64,000 bases of DNA from Chionoecetes opilio (GCA_016584305.1 JACEEZ010000390.1:1-64000), one strand, 5' to 3'; positions 46,957-59,246 are shown, counted from the stretch's first letter. Notes: a model not told the origin generated them from the sequence alone. Numbers and translations are program-made.

Positions 46957-47192
46957 GTAAGATTTTTAGTCTCGTTCAAAAGTGGACCATGGAGCCATAT
47001 TTCAGGTTCAATATACATTTTCCGAAGAAATATAACTATCTAATAATAATATGTAAAGTAACATCAAACTACGAAGATCTTATTTTGATTAGGACTTAGT
47101 TGAGGTAAAAATTTGGTTGCTACAGCGCACCATACAGATGTACGGTAGATTGCACCGGTTTATCTCACATGTGAATTATTCTTTTCCTTTAG

Positions 47193-47261
47193 CAACTACC
47201 AAAAACACGGCGGCGGGGCGAGTGCACACCAAGGACAAAAAACCGAAGTGTCAGGAGGAAG
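47193..47261 (+). CDS. Exon B (69 nt)
   Basis: NYQKHGGGASAH with the GGAAG ending shared with 46,204. Confidence 0.65.
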
Positions 47262-47867
47262 GTAAGAAACCAAGGATTTCCTCCGCTATGTACTGACAGA
47301 GGCAGCTTACTATTAAGTTACTCTTGTGTACAAAATATGTGACAAATTTCCAATTAATAATTAAGCACTTGTATCATCTATGTACGTGAACCACACCTGT
47401 GCCCGTGCCTCACACCAACCCTGTGTTCTTGCTAAATACCACCCATCTTATAAATTCAATCAATCACTTTCCTATTTGCTTCTTTATAGGAACTGGCAGC
47501 TCGCGGGCTTTGTGTTACTTCTTTTTTTGCCTTTTGGCAATTCCTTTGAGATTTATGAAAAAAAGAAAAAGAAAAAGAAAATATACTTTTTTGACAGATT
47601 TCTGTCATGTACATTAAACAGCAGAAAACTTCTTAGGATTTAGATCTAGGAAGATTTCTGATTTCTGCATGTCTTGCCATCTTTGCAGCTTATATTGTAT
47701 TTTTGTGTATTTTATCAACTGTATTTTGTGAAATATCCGCATTTACAGAATGCCTAAGTTTATAGACTGACACATGTTTGCAGTATTTCAGTGTCAGTCT
47801 GCACTCTTCTTATCCACAGGAGAATCTGTCGAGTGTTAACTCAAATATAATTATTATTGTCCTTTAG

Positions 47868-47933
47868 CGACGGAAGCTACGGATATGGTGCAGGCGGAGC
47901 TCAAGGGGGTCATGCATACCCGGGAAAACCCAG
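47868..47933 (+). CDS. Exon C (66 nt), His variant
   Basis: As at 38,752. The switch from C' to C between adjacent dimers shows that the two forms mix within the array. Confidence 0.65.
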
Positions 47934-48171
47934 GTAAGATTTTTAGAGTCTCGTTCAAAAGTGGACCATAGAGCCATATTTCAGGTTCAATATACATTTT
48001 CCGAAGAAATATCATTATCTAATAATATAGTGTAAAGTAACATCAAACTACGAAGATCGTGATTAGAATAGGACTGAGCTCAGGTAAAAATTTGGTTGCT
48101 ACAGCGCACCATACAGATGTACGGTAGATTGCACCGGTTTATCTCACGTGTGAATTATTCTTTTCCTTTAG

Positions 48172-48240
48172 CAACTACCAAAAATACGGCGGCGGGGCGA
48201 GTGGACACCAAGGACAAAAAACCGAAGTGTCAGGAGGGAG
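48172..48240 (+). CDS. Exon B, Gly variant
   Basis: NYQKYGGGASGH (GGA for GCA). The next B copy at 49,152 shares the change. Confidence 0.65.
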
Positions 48241-48847
48241 GTAAGAAACCAAGGATTTCCTCCTCTATGTACTGACAGAGGCAGCTTACTATTAAGTTAC
48301 TCTTGTGTACAAAATATGTGACAAATTTCCCATTAATAATTAAGCACTTGTATCATCTATGTACGTGAACCACACCTGTGCCCGTGCCTCACACCAACCC
48401 TGTGTTCTTGCTAAATACCACCTATCTTATAAATTCAATCAATCACTTTCCTATTAGCTTCTTTATAGGAACTGGCAGCTCGCGGGCTTTGTGTTACTTT
48501 TTTTTTTTGCCTTTTGGCAATTCCTTTGAGATTTATGAAAAAAAGAAAAAGAAAAAGTAAATAATTTTTTTTGACAGATTTCTATCATGTACATTAAACA
48601 GCAGAAAACTTCTTAGGATTTAGATCTAGGAAGATTTCTGATTTCTGCATGTCTTGCCATCTTTGCAGCTTATATTGTATTTTTGTGTATTTTATCAACT
48701 GTATTTTGTGAAATATCCGCATTTACAGAATGCCTAAGTTTATAGACTGACACATGTTTGCAGTATTTCAGTGTCAGTCTGCACTCTTCTTATCCACAGG
48801 AGAATCTGTCGAGTGTTAACTCAAATATAATTATTATTGTCCTTTAG

Positions 48848-48913
48848 CGACGGAAGCTACGGATATGGTGCAGGCGGAGCTCAAGGGGGTCATGCATACC
48901 CGGGAAAACCCAG
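48848..48913 (+). CDS. Exon C (66 nt), His variant
   Basis: Identical to 47,868-47,933. Confidence 0.65.
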
Positions 48914-49151
48914 GTAAGATTTTTAGAGTCTCGTTCAAAAGTGGACCATAGAGCCATATTTCAGGTTCAATATACATTTTCCGAATAAATATCATTATCT
49001 AATAATAAAGTGTAAAGTAACATCAAACTACGAAGATCGTGATTAGAATAGGACTGAGCTCAGGTAAAAATTTGGTTGCTACAGCGCACCATACAGATGT
49101 ACGGTAGATTGCACCGGTTTATCTCACGTGTGAATTATTCTTTTCCTTTAG

Positions 49152-49220
49152 CAACTACCAAAAATACGGCGGCGGGGCGAGTGGACACCAAGGACAAAAA
49201 ACCGAAGTGTCAGGAGGGAG
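49152..49220 (+). CDS. Exon B, Gly variant
   Basis: NYQKYGGGASGH form. Its downstream intron is cut after AAGGATTTCC at 49,240 by a LINE insertion. Confidence 0.65.
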
Positions 49221-49246
49221 GTAAGAAACCAAGGATTTCCACCTGC

Positions 49247-49640
49247 AAATTTCACATCTCATCTCTTGCTGAGTTAGCTTCTAAAAAGTTAGGTGTCCTG
49301 TGAAGTCTACGTATGTCTATTTGTTTTTCCCTCCCAGTTGTTTCTCCTCTACAGGGGACTTTTCTGCCCATGTATGGAGTATGTCTGACATGTTTAGGGG
49401 GGATCCACTCATAGAGCTCTCCTAAACAAGGTGGAGTCATTAGCTTTTCATCTCATCAACTCCTCTCCTGTAACTTATTGTCTTAAAAATATGTTTCACC
49501 GCCGAACTATTGCTTTTCTTACTACCTTCTACCGTTTTTTTCATATTAAATGCTCTTCTGTACTTGTTAACTGCATGCCTCCCCCTCCCGGGACCTCAAT
49601 ACACTTAAGTAATCGTCCAGACCCATTTTTCTTTTTCCCA
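49247..49640 (+). mobile_element. Jockey-like LINE 3' fragment, sense (part 1)
   Basis: With frameshifts it reads as the region before the LINE C-terminus; CATCTCATCTCTTGCT and AAAAAGTTAGGTGTCCTGTG match 63,717-63,762, and GGGGATCCACTCATA matches near 63,860. Interrupted at about 49,640. Confidence 0.7.
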
Positions 49641-49802
49641 ATTATGTTGAATGCACATTCAAAACACTTAATCCACCAAAAATAATTGATTTCCAGTCCT
49701 TATTACCGTAAAAACACGACTTTTGTAAAAAGCGCGCGAAATATTTTTTCTTCCCTCCAACAGGGCTACGAATATTATTGATAACGTCACAAGAGGAAGT
49801 CC

Positions 49803-49837
49803 CTCTCTCTCTCTTTCTCTCTCCTTCCTTTCCTTTC

Positions 49838-49926
<89 letters not shown>

Positions 49927-49959
49927 TCCTTTCCCTTATCTCTCTCTCTCTCCTTTCTC

Positions 49960-49993
<34 letters not shown>
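49803..49993. repeat. (CT)n microsatellite and 28-bp T tract
   Basis: CT repeats with CCTTCCTTTCCC interruptions end in a pure T run at 49,966-49,993. Confidence 0.95.
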
Positions 49994-50119
49994 ATTTATA
50001 CAGTTACAAAAAACATAATTACATAGTAAGTTACTATTTACATTACATAAATAATTGTAACATTTACAGGCTAAAGGAGACATAATTAGTGTTCCCTATC
50101 TAAAAGCCTAACTAGTGTT

Positions 50120-50235
50120 AATTGTGATCTCTTTGCCTTCACCTCGGCAGCCACGCGTTCACAAGTTCCTTGAACTCTTGCACAGTTGTACCGCCATGGC
50201 GTGGCTGCGAGGCAAGGAGAGCATTCCACCAGCCG
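50120..50235 (-). mobile_element. Possible C-terminus of another LINE
   Basis: The minus strand reads WWNALLASQPRHGG, then TTVQEFKELVNAWLPR and a stop. This resembles the WN.L...F end common to non-LTR ORF2 proteins. Only about 35 codons are visible, so the call is weak. Confidence 0.35.
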
Positions 50236-50317
50236 ACGCAGACGCAGACGAACTGACGCTGGTGGTGCCAAGTACGGCAGCGGGGCTGTAGTAGCTCTGC
50301 GGGGGCTAGAGCAGCGG

Positions 50318-50799
<482 letters not shown>

Positions 50800-51149
50800 C
50801 ACAGCTGTCTTGCTGCACCCATAAAGGATGCAAGCATGTGGTATATCGCAAAAAAAATCAATCAGAAACACCCAAAAATCTTCAAGTACTATATTTATCT
50901 CTTGTGTTTACGTGCTTCTGAATCTGCGCGGGGAGAGGAGGCCTTCCTCCTGTTACGTCACCGAGCCGTGGTGTGTCGTCTGCAAGCCTTGATGAGTGTT
51001 TTGAGAACTCGGGGAATTTGCAGATTTTGATTGCGGATTATTTAAAAACGGCTGACTGGATGCAAAAAGTGACGACATATTGTTGATATACTCGTTAATG
51101 GCTATAATTTGATTGCATTAAATCAGGAATGATGAAATGGTCTGGACGA

Positions 51150-51385
51150 TTATTTTAAGTTTTATTCATTCTCATCCCTATTTTGTCCCAGTATCTTGGA
51201 CAAATTTTGTTTATTTTGTCCCCTAATACCCAGTATCTTAACTCTTTCATCTCTTTCACTGGTAAACTCGGGAACACTCTTCCTGTCTTTATTTCTCCAT
51301 CTTTCTAGGACCTTTTTTCTTTTAAGAGATGAGTTTTAAGTCACCACCTGAACTGAATTGACACCCCCCTTTCTACAGTAATAAT
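51150..51385 (+). mobile_element. Jockey-like LINE 3' fragment, sense (part 2)
   Basis: FIHSHPYFV, GKLGNTLPVFISPSF and a following basic stretch are readable in shifting frames and match the LINE C-terminal tail. It continues part 1 across the microsatellite insertion. Confidence 0.65.
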
Positions 51386-51772
51386 TGGTTTCTTTACAGG
51401 GACTGGCAGCTTAGCTGACTTTGGGTTACTTCTTTTTTTTGCCTTTCATTTCAGATTTATAGAAAAATAGAAAAAGATAAACAAAACATTCCTTTTTGCC
51501 GGAATTCGATGATGTATATTAAACAGCATAAAACTTCTTAGATTTCAAAGAGTGAAAAATTTCTGATGTCTGCATGTCTTACGTTCTTAGCAGCTTATAT
51601 TGTATTTTTATGTATTCTATTAACTGTATTTTGTTAAATACCTGAGATCACAGAATGCCTAAGTTTATAGACTGACACATGTTTGCAGTGTTTCAGTGTC
51701 AGTCTGCACTCTTCTGGTCCACATGAGAATCTGTCGAGTGTTAACTCAAATATAATTATTATTGTCCTTTAG

Positions 51773-51838
51773 CGACGGAAGCTACGGATATGGTGCAGGC
51801 GGAGCTCAAGGGGGTAATGCATACCCGGGAAAACCAAG
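51773..51838 (+). CDS. Exon C (66 nt)
   Basis: DGSYGYGAGGAQGG form ending CCAAG/GTAAGA (Pro codon CCA instead of CCC, synonymous). The upstream intron is more divergent than in other copies, so this is an older unit. Confidence 0.65.
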
Positions 51839-52075
51839 GTAAGATTTTTAGAGTCTCGTTCAAAAGTGGACCATGGAGCCATATTTCAGGTTCAATATAC
51901 ATTTTCCGAAGAAATATCATTATCTAATAATAAGTGTAAAGTAACATCAAACTACGAAGATCGTAATTAGAATAGGAATGAGCTCAGGTAAAAATTTGGT
52001 TGCTACAGCGCACCATACAGATGTACGGTAGATTGCACCGGTTTATCTCACGTGTGAATTATTCTTTTCCTTTAG

Positions 52076-52144
52076 CAACTACCAAAAACACGGCGGCGGG
52101 GCGAGTGCACACCAAGGACAAAAAACCGAAGTGTCAGGAGGGAG
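52076..52144 (+). CDS. Exon B (69 nt)
   Basis: Consensus NYQKHGGGASAH form. Confidence 0.65.
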
Positions 52145-52743
52145 GTAAGAAACCAAGGATTTCCTCCTCTATGTACTGACAGAGGCAGCTTACTATTAAG
52201 TTACTCTTGTGTACAAATATGTGACAAATTTCCCATTAATAATTAAGCACTTGTATCATCTATGTACGTGAACCACACCTGTGCCCGTGCCTCACACCAA
52301 CCCTGTGTTCTTGCTAAATACCACCTATCTTATAAATTCAATCAATCACTTTCCTATTAGCTTCTTTATAGGAACTGGCAGCTCGCGGGCTTTGTGTTAC
52401 TTCTTTTTTTGCCTTTTGGCAATTCCTTTGAGATTTATGAAAAAAAGAAAAAGAAAAAGAAATTTTTTTTTTTGACAGATTTCTATAATGTACATTAAAC
52501 AGCAGAAAACTTCTTAGGATTTAAATATAGGAGGATTTCTGATTTCTGCATGTCTTGCCATCTTTGCAGCTTATATTGTATTTTTGTATATTTTATTAAC
52601 TATTTTGTGAAATATCCGCATTTACAGAATGCCTAAGTTTATAGACTGACACATGTTTGCAGTGTTTCAGTGTCAGTCTGCACTCTTCTTGTCTACAGGA
52701 GAATCTGTCGAGTGTTAACACAAATTTAATTATTTTCCTTTAG

Positions 52744-52824
52744 CGATGGAAGCTGGCCGGATATCGGTGGAAGCGATGGTGCAGGCGGATATCAATGGGA
52801 TAATACATACCCGGGAAAACTCAG
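52744..52824 (+). CDS. Exon C' (81 nt), last C-type exon
   Basis: Same peptide as the other C' copies. Confidence 0.65.
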
Positions 52825-53060
52825 GTAAGATTTTTAGTCTCGTTCAAAAGTGGACCATGGAGCCATATTTCAGGTTCAATATACATTTTCTGAAGAAATA
52901 TCACTATCTAATAATGAAATGTAAAGTAACATCAAACTACGAAGATCTTATTTTGATTAGGACTTAGTTGAGGTAAAAATTTGACTGCTACAGCGAACCA
53001 TACAGATGTACGATAGATTACACCGGTTTGTCTCATGTGTTAATTATTATTTTCCTTTAG

Positions 53061-53129
53061 CAACAACCAAAAGTATGGCGGTGGGGCGATTGCTGACCAA
53101 GGACAGGAACTCGAAGTGTCAGGAGGGAG
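53061..53129 (+). CDS. Exon B, divergent last copy
   Basis: NNQKYGGGAIADQGQELEV, then SGG and the shared Ser. It has 12 substitutions from the B consensus. In phase 2 they fall 5, 2 and 5 on codon positions 1, 2 and 3, with no stop or indel. Few changes at position 2 fit constraint on this frame, though the number is small. Confidence 0.65.
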
Positions 53130-53218
53130 GTAAGAAACCAAGAATTTCCTCCTCTATATACTGATAGAGGCAGGTTACTAATAAGTACTCTGTGTACAAA
53201 ATGTGAAAAATTTCCCAT

Positions 53219-53690
53219 GAACTTCAAATTCACGCTAGATCTTTGGTATTTATAACAGCGGTTTGGGTTAACGCAAGGTCAGTAGAACACAAGGTCTGCT
53301 CACTCGATGGCGGCTGGCTGGGCTGTGACGTCACGCGTTCTTAGGCGACTAAGAGTCATGACTTCTACATATCGTGTACTCTCACCAAAGATTATGAAAT
53401 AATCACAGGATGTTTTGAAAAACTGACCAATTATCATCTTCATGACACATTTCCGCATGTCATAAGGAAAAAAACAAAATAATAATAAATGTTCGTGTAA
53501 TTTGAAGAGAAAAAATATGGCAAAAAGAAATAGTGTATACACATTACTCTCACTTTTTTTCTTTATCTCGCAGATATTCTTCGAGCATTGTTCCTTTGTG
53601 TGCTGACCTTGTGTTCTACTGCCCTTGGGGTAACTAAGGTTGACTGCACATTTGAATCTTGACAGATGTCAATATTACTATATAATATCA
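53219..53690. repeat. B-to-A intron spacer, fourth (divergent)
   Basis: The CRE is kept at 53,326-53,333 but the AP-1 site is changed (AAGAGTCAT). The spacer ends abruptly at TATAATAT, where the antisense RTE tail is inserted; no exon A follows. Confidence 0.6.
53326..53333. promoter_or_regulatory. CRE (TGACGTCA)
   Basis: Perfect CREB palindrome retained although the surrounding spacer has diverged. Confidence 0.4.
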
Positions 53691-54312
53691 ATCAATCAAT
53701 CATTGGGGGCAAACGCCGGGGGGCGCGTTGCCTCGCCCACCCTACGACGCGACCAGGCGAAAGTCCCCATGCAGGATCCCTTCTCATACCAAGCAGCTCT
53801 CGGTGACGCTGACGGACTATGCAGGTAATAGGCCTCGATTCATTTTCACAGTGTAATCGCTGGTTCGACACGCAGTCATCCCAGCGATACTCCAAGATTC
53901 TGTGAAGACACCCAATACCAAAGGCATCGATTCGCCTCTTCAAGTCGCTATTTAGTGTCTGTCTCACATCCATAGAGTTAGACAGGGATCAAAAGCAGCT
54001 TGAAGATCCGGGTCATTATCCTTTTGCACAGGTACTGAAAACACCAAATACTCGTGCTGAGCGAGTCCATAACACCGTGGGCGATGCCAATCCGCCGTAA
54101 GACTTCTTAACATGACCCGCAGTCATTTTAGACTGCGCTCCCAACGTATGTAAAACTTTCCAAGATCTCAATGCCATTGCCGCACGCATGACAGACTGTA
54201 CTGTTTCATCTAGTAAGCCTCCAAACACGTGGACCCTGGTTTTGAGCCAAAAGATCTCAAGTCCCAAAGGCTTTGCCTCCTCGTGCAGCGCCTCGAGACC
54301 CATCACCATCAA
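53691..54312 (-). mobile_element. RTE LINE ORF2, C-terminal part
   Basis: Minus-strand reading: MGLEALHEEAKPLGLEIFWL, VHVFGGLLDETVQSV, TLNSDLKRRIDAFGIGCL, YRWDDCVSNQRLHC, then a jump to LLGMRRDPAWGL. It ends in an ATTGATTGATTGAT tail at 53,691. This is RT thumb/connection and C-terminus of an RTE-clade ORF2, with internal deletions and frameshifts. Confidence 0.75.
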
Positions 54313-54319
54313 ATCCTTC

Positions 54320-54785
54320 CTATTCCTCTAATTTTGCTTGCATTAAATTTTCACTCACAGTCCCGGAATCAGCATACTTTTCCGATTCTGATGGTATATG
54401 ACGCGTCCCAATGCAAAAATATGTAGGTGGTCAAAAATTGCAATGAACATCAAACTTGTGACGCAACAGCTTTTCGCTAGGGTGAGCGTTGCTTCCCTAG
54501 CCTTGGTGCTGGTGAGGGAGGGAGGCACACATATTATTGTTTCGGCTGAGAAGTGTTCATGCCTTGTGATTGGTCGAAGCTGCTTAAGCGGCGTTCAGAC
54601 AGGCAACGTGATTGGCTAGTAGGATTCTCGGAACAAGACCAACACCTAAGGCGCTGGAGGTGTAAGGCAAGGAAAAGGCGCCTGAAATATCGTCTCTACA
54701 TAGGCCTTAGCAGGCGCCATAGCCGGGCCGTAACAAAGGCGCCTGAAGACGGTTAAGGCGCTCAGTGCACCTTACTTCTAAGGCA
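54320..54785. other. About 465-bp insert of unknown origin in the RTE copy
   Basis: It separates two pieces of one antisense RTE. AAGGCGC words recur (54,650, 54,676, 54,737, 54,755), and CTGAGAAGTG (54,547) pairs with CACTTCTCAG (54,784). There is no ORF that I trust. Confidence 0.4.
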
Positions 54786-55050
54786 CTTCTCAGCATCTCC
54801 CCCCTGACGGTCCCTTTTCCCTTTCCAGATAGGGACGACCAGCCCCCTTTTCCAGTCAGGAGGAATGGTACCTGATTGCTACACGGCAGTCAGGACAGCA
54901 TGCAACCCGCGGTTCATGGCCTTATCCCAAGCTTTGAACAGTTTCGCACTGATATTACTAACACCAGCGGTTTTTCCACCCCTCAATTTCGTTAGTTTCT
55001 CTGACTTCGTCAAGAGAGGGTGCGGTTAGGTCAATGGGGGGATCGGCATC
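54786..55050 (-). mobile_element. RTE LINE ORF2, RT N-terminal part
   Basis: Minus strand: DADPPIDLTAPSLDEVRETN and KRGLVVPIWKGKG-like pieces in shifted frames, a known RTE RT entry region. With 53,691-54,312 it forms one 5'-truncated copy. Confidence 0.6.
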
Positions 55051-55064
55051 ATCAATCATCAATC

Positions 55065-56352
55065 ATCAATTGGGGGCATACGCCAGGGGGCACCTCGCCT
55101 ACTCTACGACGCCACTCCCGTGGGTCACCTCGCGCGAGTCCCCATGCAGGCTCCCTTCCCATACCATGCAACTCTCGACAGGAAGCATCACCTTGCCCCA
55201 GCCACGAGCCTTGTGGGCGCCCCCTTGGCCTCCTCCACGCCGATTGTCTCTTACAGATACAACCCGATGGGAAGGATCAGTTTCAGGGTAGCGTGCCACA
55301 TGCCCATATAGCCGAAGTTGGCGCTGACGGACTATGAAGGTAATAGGCCTTGATTCAGTCTCACGGTGCAATCGCTGGTTTGACACGTAATCATCCCAGC
55401 GATACCCCATGATTCTTCGAAGACACTTATTACCAAAGGCATCGATTCGCCTCTTCAGTCGCTATTTAGTGTCCATGTCTCACAACCATAGAGTAAGACA
55501 GGGATCACAAGCGACTTGAAGATCCATATCTTTGTCCTCCTGAACAGGTACTGACAAACTCCTGCTGAGCGAGTCCATAACACCGTGGGCTATGCCAATA
55601 CGCCGTAAGACTTCTTGACGTGACCCGCCGTCATTATGGACTGCGATACCAAGGTAGGTAAAACTTTCTAAGATCTCAATGTCCTCACCGCACGCATGAA
55701 CATGTCATGAACTGTTTCATCTAGTAAGCCTCCAAACACCTGGACCTTGATCTTGAGCCAGGAGACCTCAAGTCCCAAAGGCTTTGCCTCCTCGTGCAGC
55801 GCATCGAGAGCCATCACCAGGACCTCCAGCGACTAAGCAAAGATTACTGCATCATCGGCAAAAACAAGATCAGTGATCTTGGTGTTGCCGAGGGATACTC
55901 CACAATCACTTTGATCTACAACTTTGCCCAATACCCAGTCCATACAAGTGTTGAAAAGTGATGGGGCAAAGACGCACCCTTACCTCACTCCTGTATTCAC
56001 CGGAAAGAAGCTGGATACACCTCCCCCACACTTCACAGCACTCGCAGTCCCAGAGATCAGCATCCACTGCCCGTAATTCAGTGGTGTGAAGCTGCCCATT
56101 TAGAGGGTCCACCGTAAACTACTGCCCAAAGTATTCAGCCCAACAAGCCATCTGCCCATCCATTTCCGACACGAGGCGTCCATCTACTGCTGGGATAGCA
56201 CTCGCCCGAGCTGGAGACTTGGAGCGGAGGTTTTTCATGGCTCGGTAGGCGAATCGGAGGTCATTAGCGTTCAAATGGCCCTCGATATCCCCAGCGAGAC
56301 TCTTGATATGCCTCTCCTTGTCTCTCCTCAGGAGAGTTCTAGTCCTGTGTAG
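55065..56352 (-). mobile_element. RTE LINE ORF2 copy, linker to C-terminus
   Basis: From 56,352 downward the minus strand reads RTRTLLRRDKERHIKSLAGD, HLNANDLRFAYRAM, VDGRLVSEMDGQMACWAEYF, then DPLNGQLHTTELRAVDADLW. A catalytic FADD lies at about 55,851-55,862 (KITDLVFADDAVI). Then come MGYRWDDYVSNQRLHRETES and RQRQLRLYGHVARYPETDPS, and a tail of ATTGATG repeats near 55,065. It is 5'-truncated, with stops and frameshifts. Unlike the 1-30 kb fragments it keeps part of the RT. Confidence 0.8.
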
Positions 56353-56395
56353 TACATCTCTCTCATTACATAGGAGGAAATCCTTGGTTCTTTAC

Positions 56396-56461
56396 CTCAT
56401 TCCTGACACTTTGGGTTTCTGTCCTTCTGCAATTGCTCCGCCGCCATATTTTTGGTAATCG
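56396..56461 (-). CDS. Inverted B-type exon (66 nt)
   Basis: On the minus strand a TTTTCCTTTAG acceptor and a GTAAAGAACC donor bound 66 nt, which read DYQKYGGGAIAEGQKPKVS, then GM and the shared Ser. One codon is lost relative to the other B exons, keeping phase. The frame starting at the third base is closed by TGA. The flanking intron also matches the array (CTCACGTGTGAATTATTA and CCAAGGATTTCCTCC). Confidence 0.65.
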
Positions 56462-58027
56462 CTAAAGGAAAATAATAATTCACACGTGAGATAAACTTGT
56501 GCACACTACAGTACAGTTCTACTGTCTGTTTCTACAGCTGTAGCAGCCAATTTTTTACTTCTCTACTAAATTATTTTCCAAATAAGATCGTAATTAATTA
56601 TTACTTTACTTGTAAATATCAGATAATTATATCTTCGTATATATGTTTATCTAAGAATTACGAGTAAAATAACTTATTAAAGAAACAAACTCGAAATTTT
56701 TTCATCGTCGTAGTCTTCTCTTTGTAGGTTGTACATATTCATGGTTATGATATTATTAAAATACCGTATTAATTGAGTTCCTTTTGTTGTCTTTCCTCAT
56801 AATAAGTAGTGGTACATCATGGTTGAGTGTTACTTGACGAGCCAATGCAATAAGAGAAAAATTGAAGTTAAGATGAGGTTCCCAGTTTACTAACCATTAG
56901 TCATACAAGTTTGAATAAGTATAGACCTATATAGGAATGTATGTATGTATTTATATGTATGCTACTATTTAGGTTCTGATATGTTAATATTTGCAGGGAA
57001 TGGTGTTGAAGTCGATGCATGAAGGCAGTGGAAATAATAAGCAATCTCCTAGAAGCACTTCTATATCACTGTAGTTTTGATATGTGGCACTTGTGCAATG
57101 AACAGTTAAGATGTAGGTATTGCATGCAGTCTGAATGAACAGTTCAGGTACCCCACATACCATAATGATGGTATAATTGTTAACTTATGCTCTATTAGGT
57201 TTATGTAGGTTGAGCTAGATTTACAGAAGAAATGTCTCGGGATAAGTTTTAGGGCATGATATATTTTTTGGTGAAGATTCGTTTCAGTGACCCTGCTTTA
57301 TCTCGTTTACTAGATTATGAAGGCCTAACCTTTTGTCATGTACGTCTTCAATTAACTTTCAAACCTTTAGGAAAACTGTTACTTCGGTCAAAATCACTGG
57401 CAACAATTTTTTGAATAGAATAAACATAGGAAACTCCGCGTCGCCATCAGCGCAGTCCAGACCGCGGGCCGGGCACCTCTCCCAGGCCTCCCTCACGGAC
57501 AGGTTAGGTTAGTAAGGTTAAGGTTAGGTTTTGTAGTTTTATTCGCGACCTATATTTTTCTGGTTGATTTTTTGTGTTTGGGAATAATTGGTTTGTTTTT
57601 CTTGGAAATCACTAGTTTTTCACAGGTGGATTCAAGAGGATAAAAATAATATCTATTTATTGCCAAGAAAATCCAAGGTCAGATTCTTTCAAAACAAATC
57701 TAAAATCTACCAGAAAATTAAGTTGCGTTTGAAAATGGAGAGGGTCACTATAAAACGATTATTTACCTATTTTTCTTCTTTCTTGTCTTATAGTGAACCT
57801 TAATATTTCTCATGGGTTTGCATAATTCATGTCATGTTGAATTTATTTCCTTTGTTATATCTGATTGTGAACTGAAGGAAGAGTTCTGACTCTATCCATG
57901 GTTGGCTACAGTAGATTTAATGACTAAATCCAGGGCTGTGATTAGCTAGATTGGCAATGTTGTTACCAGGTTGGCTTATATTTAGCTTCATTGAATCATC
58001 ATGTATTCCACCACAGTGATGAGGCAA
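56462..58027. other. Non-coding stretch with one inverted-repeat arm
   Basis: 56,462-56,640 is array intron on the minus strand. 56,691-56,850 is the inverted partner of 59,371-59,530. Near 57,430-57,535 there is a GC-rich patch followed by GGTTAGGTTAG words. I find no supported gene. Confidence 0.5.
56691..56850. repeat. 160-bp inverted-repeat arm
   Basis: TCGAAATTTTTTCATCGTCG through GTTACTTGACGAGCCAATGC is the reverse complement of 59,371-59,530, enclosing about 2.5 kb. Confidence 0.8.
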
Positions 58028-58290
58028 ACTGTATGGTAAAATCATAATTGGAAGACTACAAAAAATCACAAATGGCAAGGTTAGTGAGTAGCAAGGTAGA
58101 TTTAGAACTGGGAAAGGTAGTGTAGATCAGATCTTAGATATGCTGATGATAATTAAGACAATGTTAGCAAAAGACAAGAAATGTATGCTGCATTCGTGGA
58201 TTTAGAGAAAGCATATGACAGAGTAGACTGGGAGGGAATGTGGGATGTATTGAAGGGTTAAAGAGTGTGTATTGAGTGGAGTATGTATGT
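58028..58290 (+). mobile_element. LINE reverse-transcriptase fragment, part 1
   Basis: LYGKIIIGRLQKITNGKVSE, then a stop, a GRFRTGKGSVDQILDM stretch and, after a one-base shift, AAFVDLEKAYDRVDWEGMWD. This is the RT segment with the first catalytic Asp (FVDLEKAYD). The clade differs from the Jockey-like and RTE copies. Confidence 0.7.
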
Positions 58291-59136
58291 ATAACCAAAG
58301 ACTACTGTATACTGGACTTGCTACTCATTTAGGGCTATTTCCTGTGGAGGCCAGTTTTGCGATTCCTGACATTTTCGAACATCACTCCCATTTCCCTTCC
58401 TATGGTTTATCAGTATAAATGATATACCGTTATCTTCGTAAATGTTTGTTCTATAATATTATCAAATAAAAAACTGTAAAATACACTAAAGAAATGCCAT
58501 TATGCGAGTGAAGAAAAATACATGAACTTAATATTCACTTAAACTCTTCGCCATAATATCTTGCGAGAAAACTTTTTTCATGAAACATATCAATAGAAGC
58601 GGAATGTTATTAGCTTTCCATTAATATATTTAGTTTTCTGATAAATGAATTAGAACCATACATAAATAAGCGTTAACATCGGTAAATAACCTCATCAGTC
58701 GGGAAAATTACCCGATTGATTATGTTATTTATTTAGTTAACGCTAATTTATGCATGGTTCTAATTAATCTATCAGAAACGAAATATATCAATGGAAAGCT
58801 AATAAAATTCCGCTTCTATTGATATGGTTCATGTAAAAAGTTTTCACGCAAAATATTAAATGGCGAAGAGTTTAAGTGAATATTAAGTTCATGCATATTT
58901 CTTCAGTTTCATAAGTTTCAATAAGCATTTCTTTAGTGTATTTTACATTTTTTTTTTGATAATATTATAGAACAATCATTTACGAAGATAACAGTGTATC
59001 ATTTATACTGATAAACCACAGGAAGGGAAATGGGGGTTCGAAAATGTCAGGAATCGCAAAACTGGCCTCCACTGGTCATGGGCGGGTTGGCGCGGGGCAC
59101 GAGTAGCAAGTCCAGTATAGAGTAGTCTTTGGTATA
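58291..59136. mobile_element. Foldback element, complete copy (846 bp)
   Basis: The ends are inverted over long arms: ACCAAAGACTACTGTATACT at the left and AGTATAGAGTAGTCTTTGGT at the right. The centre is near 58,713 (GGGAAAATTACCCG). The arms extend through ATTTTCGAACATCACTCCC on the left, matched by its complement near 59,030. It lies inside a LINE RT and has no coding capacity. Confidence 0.75.
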
Positions 59137-59246
59137 ACTAATAAGCTTTTACCTGTGATTATGAATACCTAACCTAACTGATCTTTACCTAACCTAACCA
59201 TTACCGTCGGCGAGTTTTCCCGATTTGTGTAGGGACGAGAATTTCG

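Larger units (their letters stand above)
46204..49151. repeat. B-C dimer tandem repeat, three units
   Basis: B recurs at 46,204, 47,193, 48,172 and 49,152 (989, 979, 980 bp). This is a shorter higher-order unit nested after the 2.37-kb ones, as unequal exchange between the two B exons of an A-B-C-B unit would create. Confidence 0.85.

Noticed and set aside
40660..49000. CRISPR-like array because of regular repeats
   Set aside because: Units of about 1-2.4 kb with eukaryotic splice sites; no short repeats with unique spacers.
57501..57535. TTAGG-like telomeric repeat (GGTTAGGTTAG; also CCTAACCTAAC near 59,170)
   Set aside because: Only two or three irregular units; too short to call interstitial telomere.
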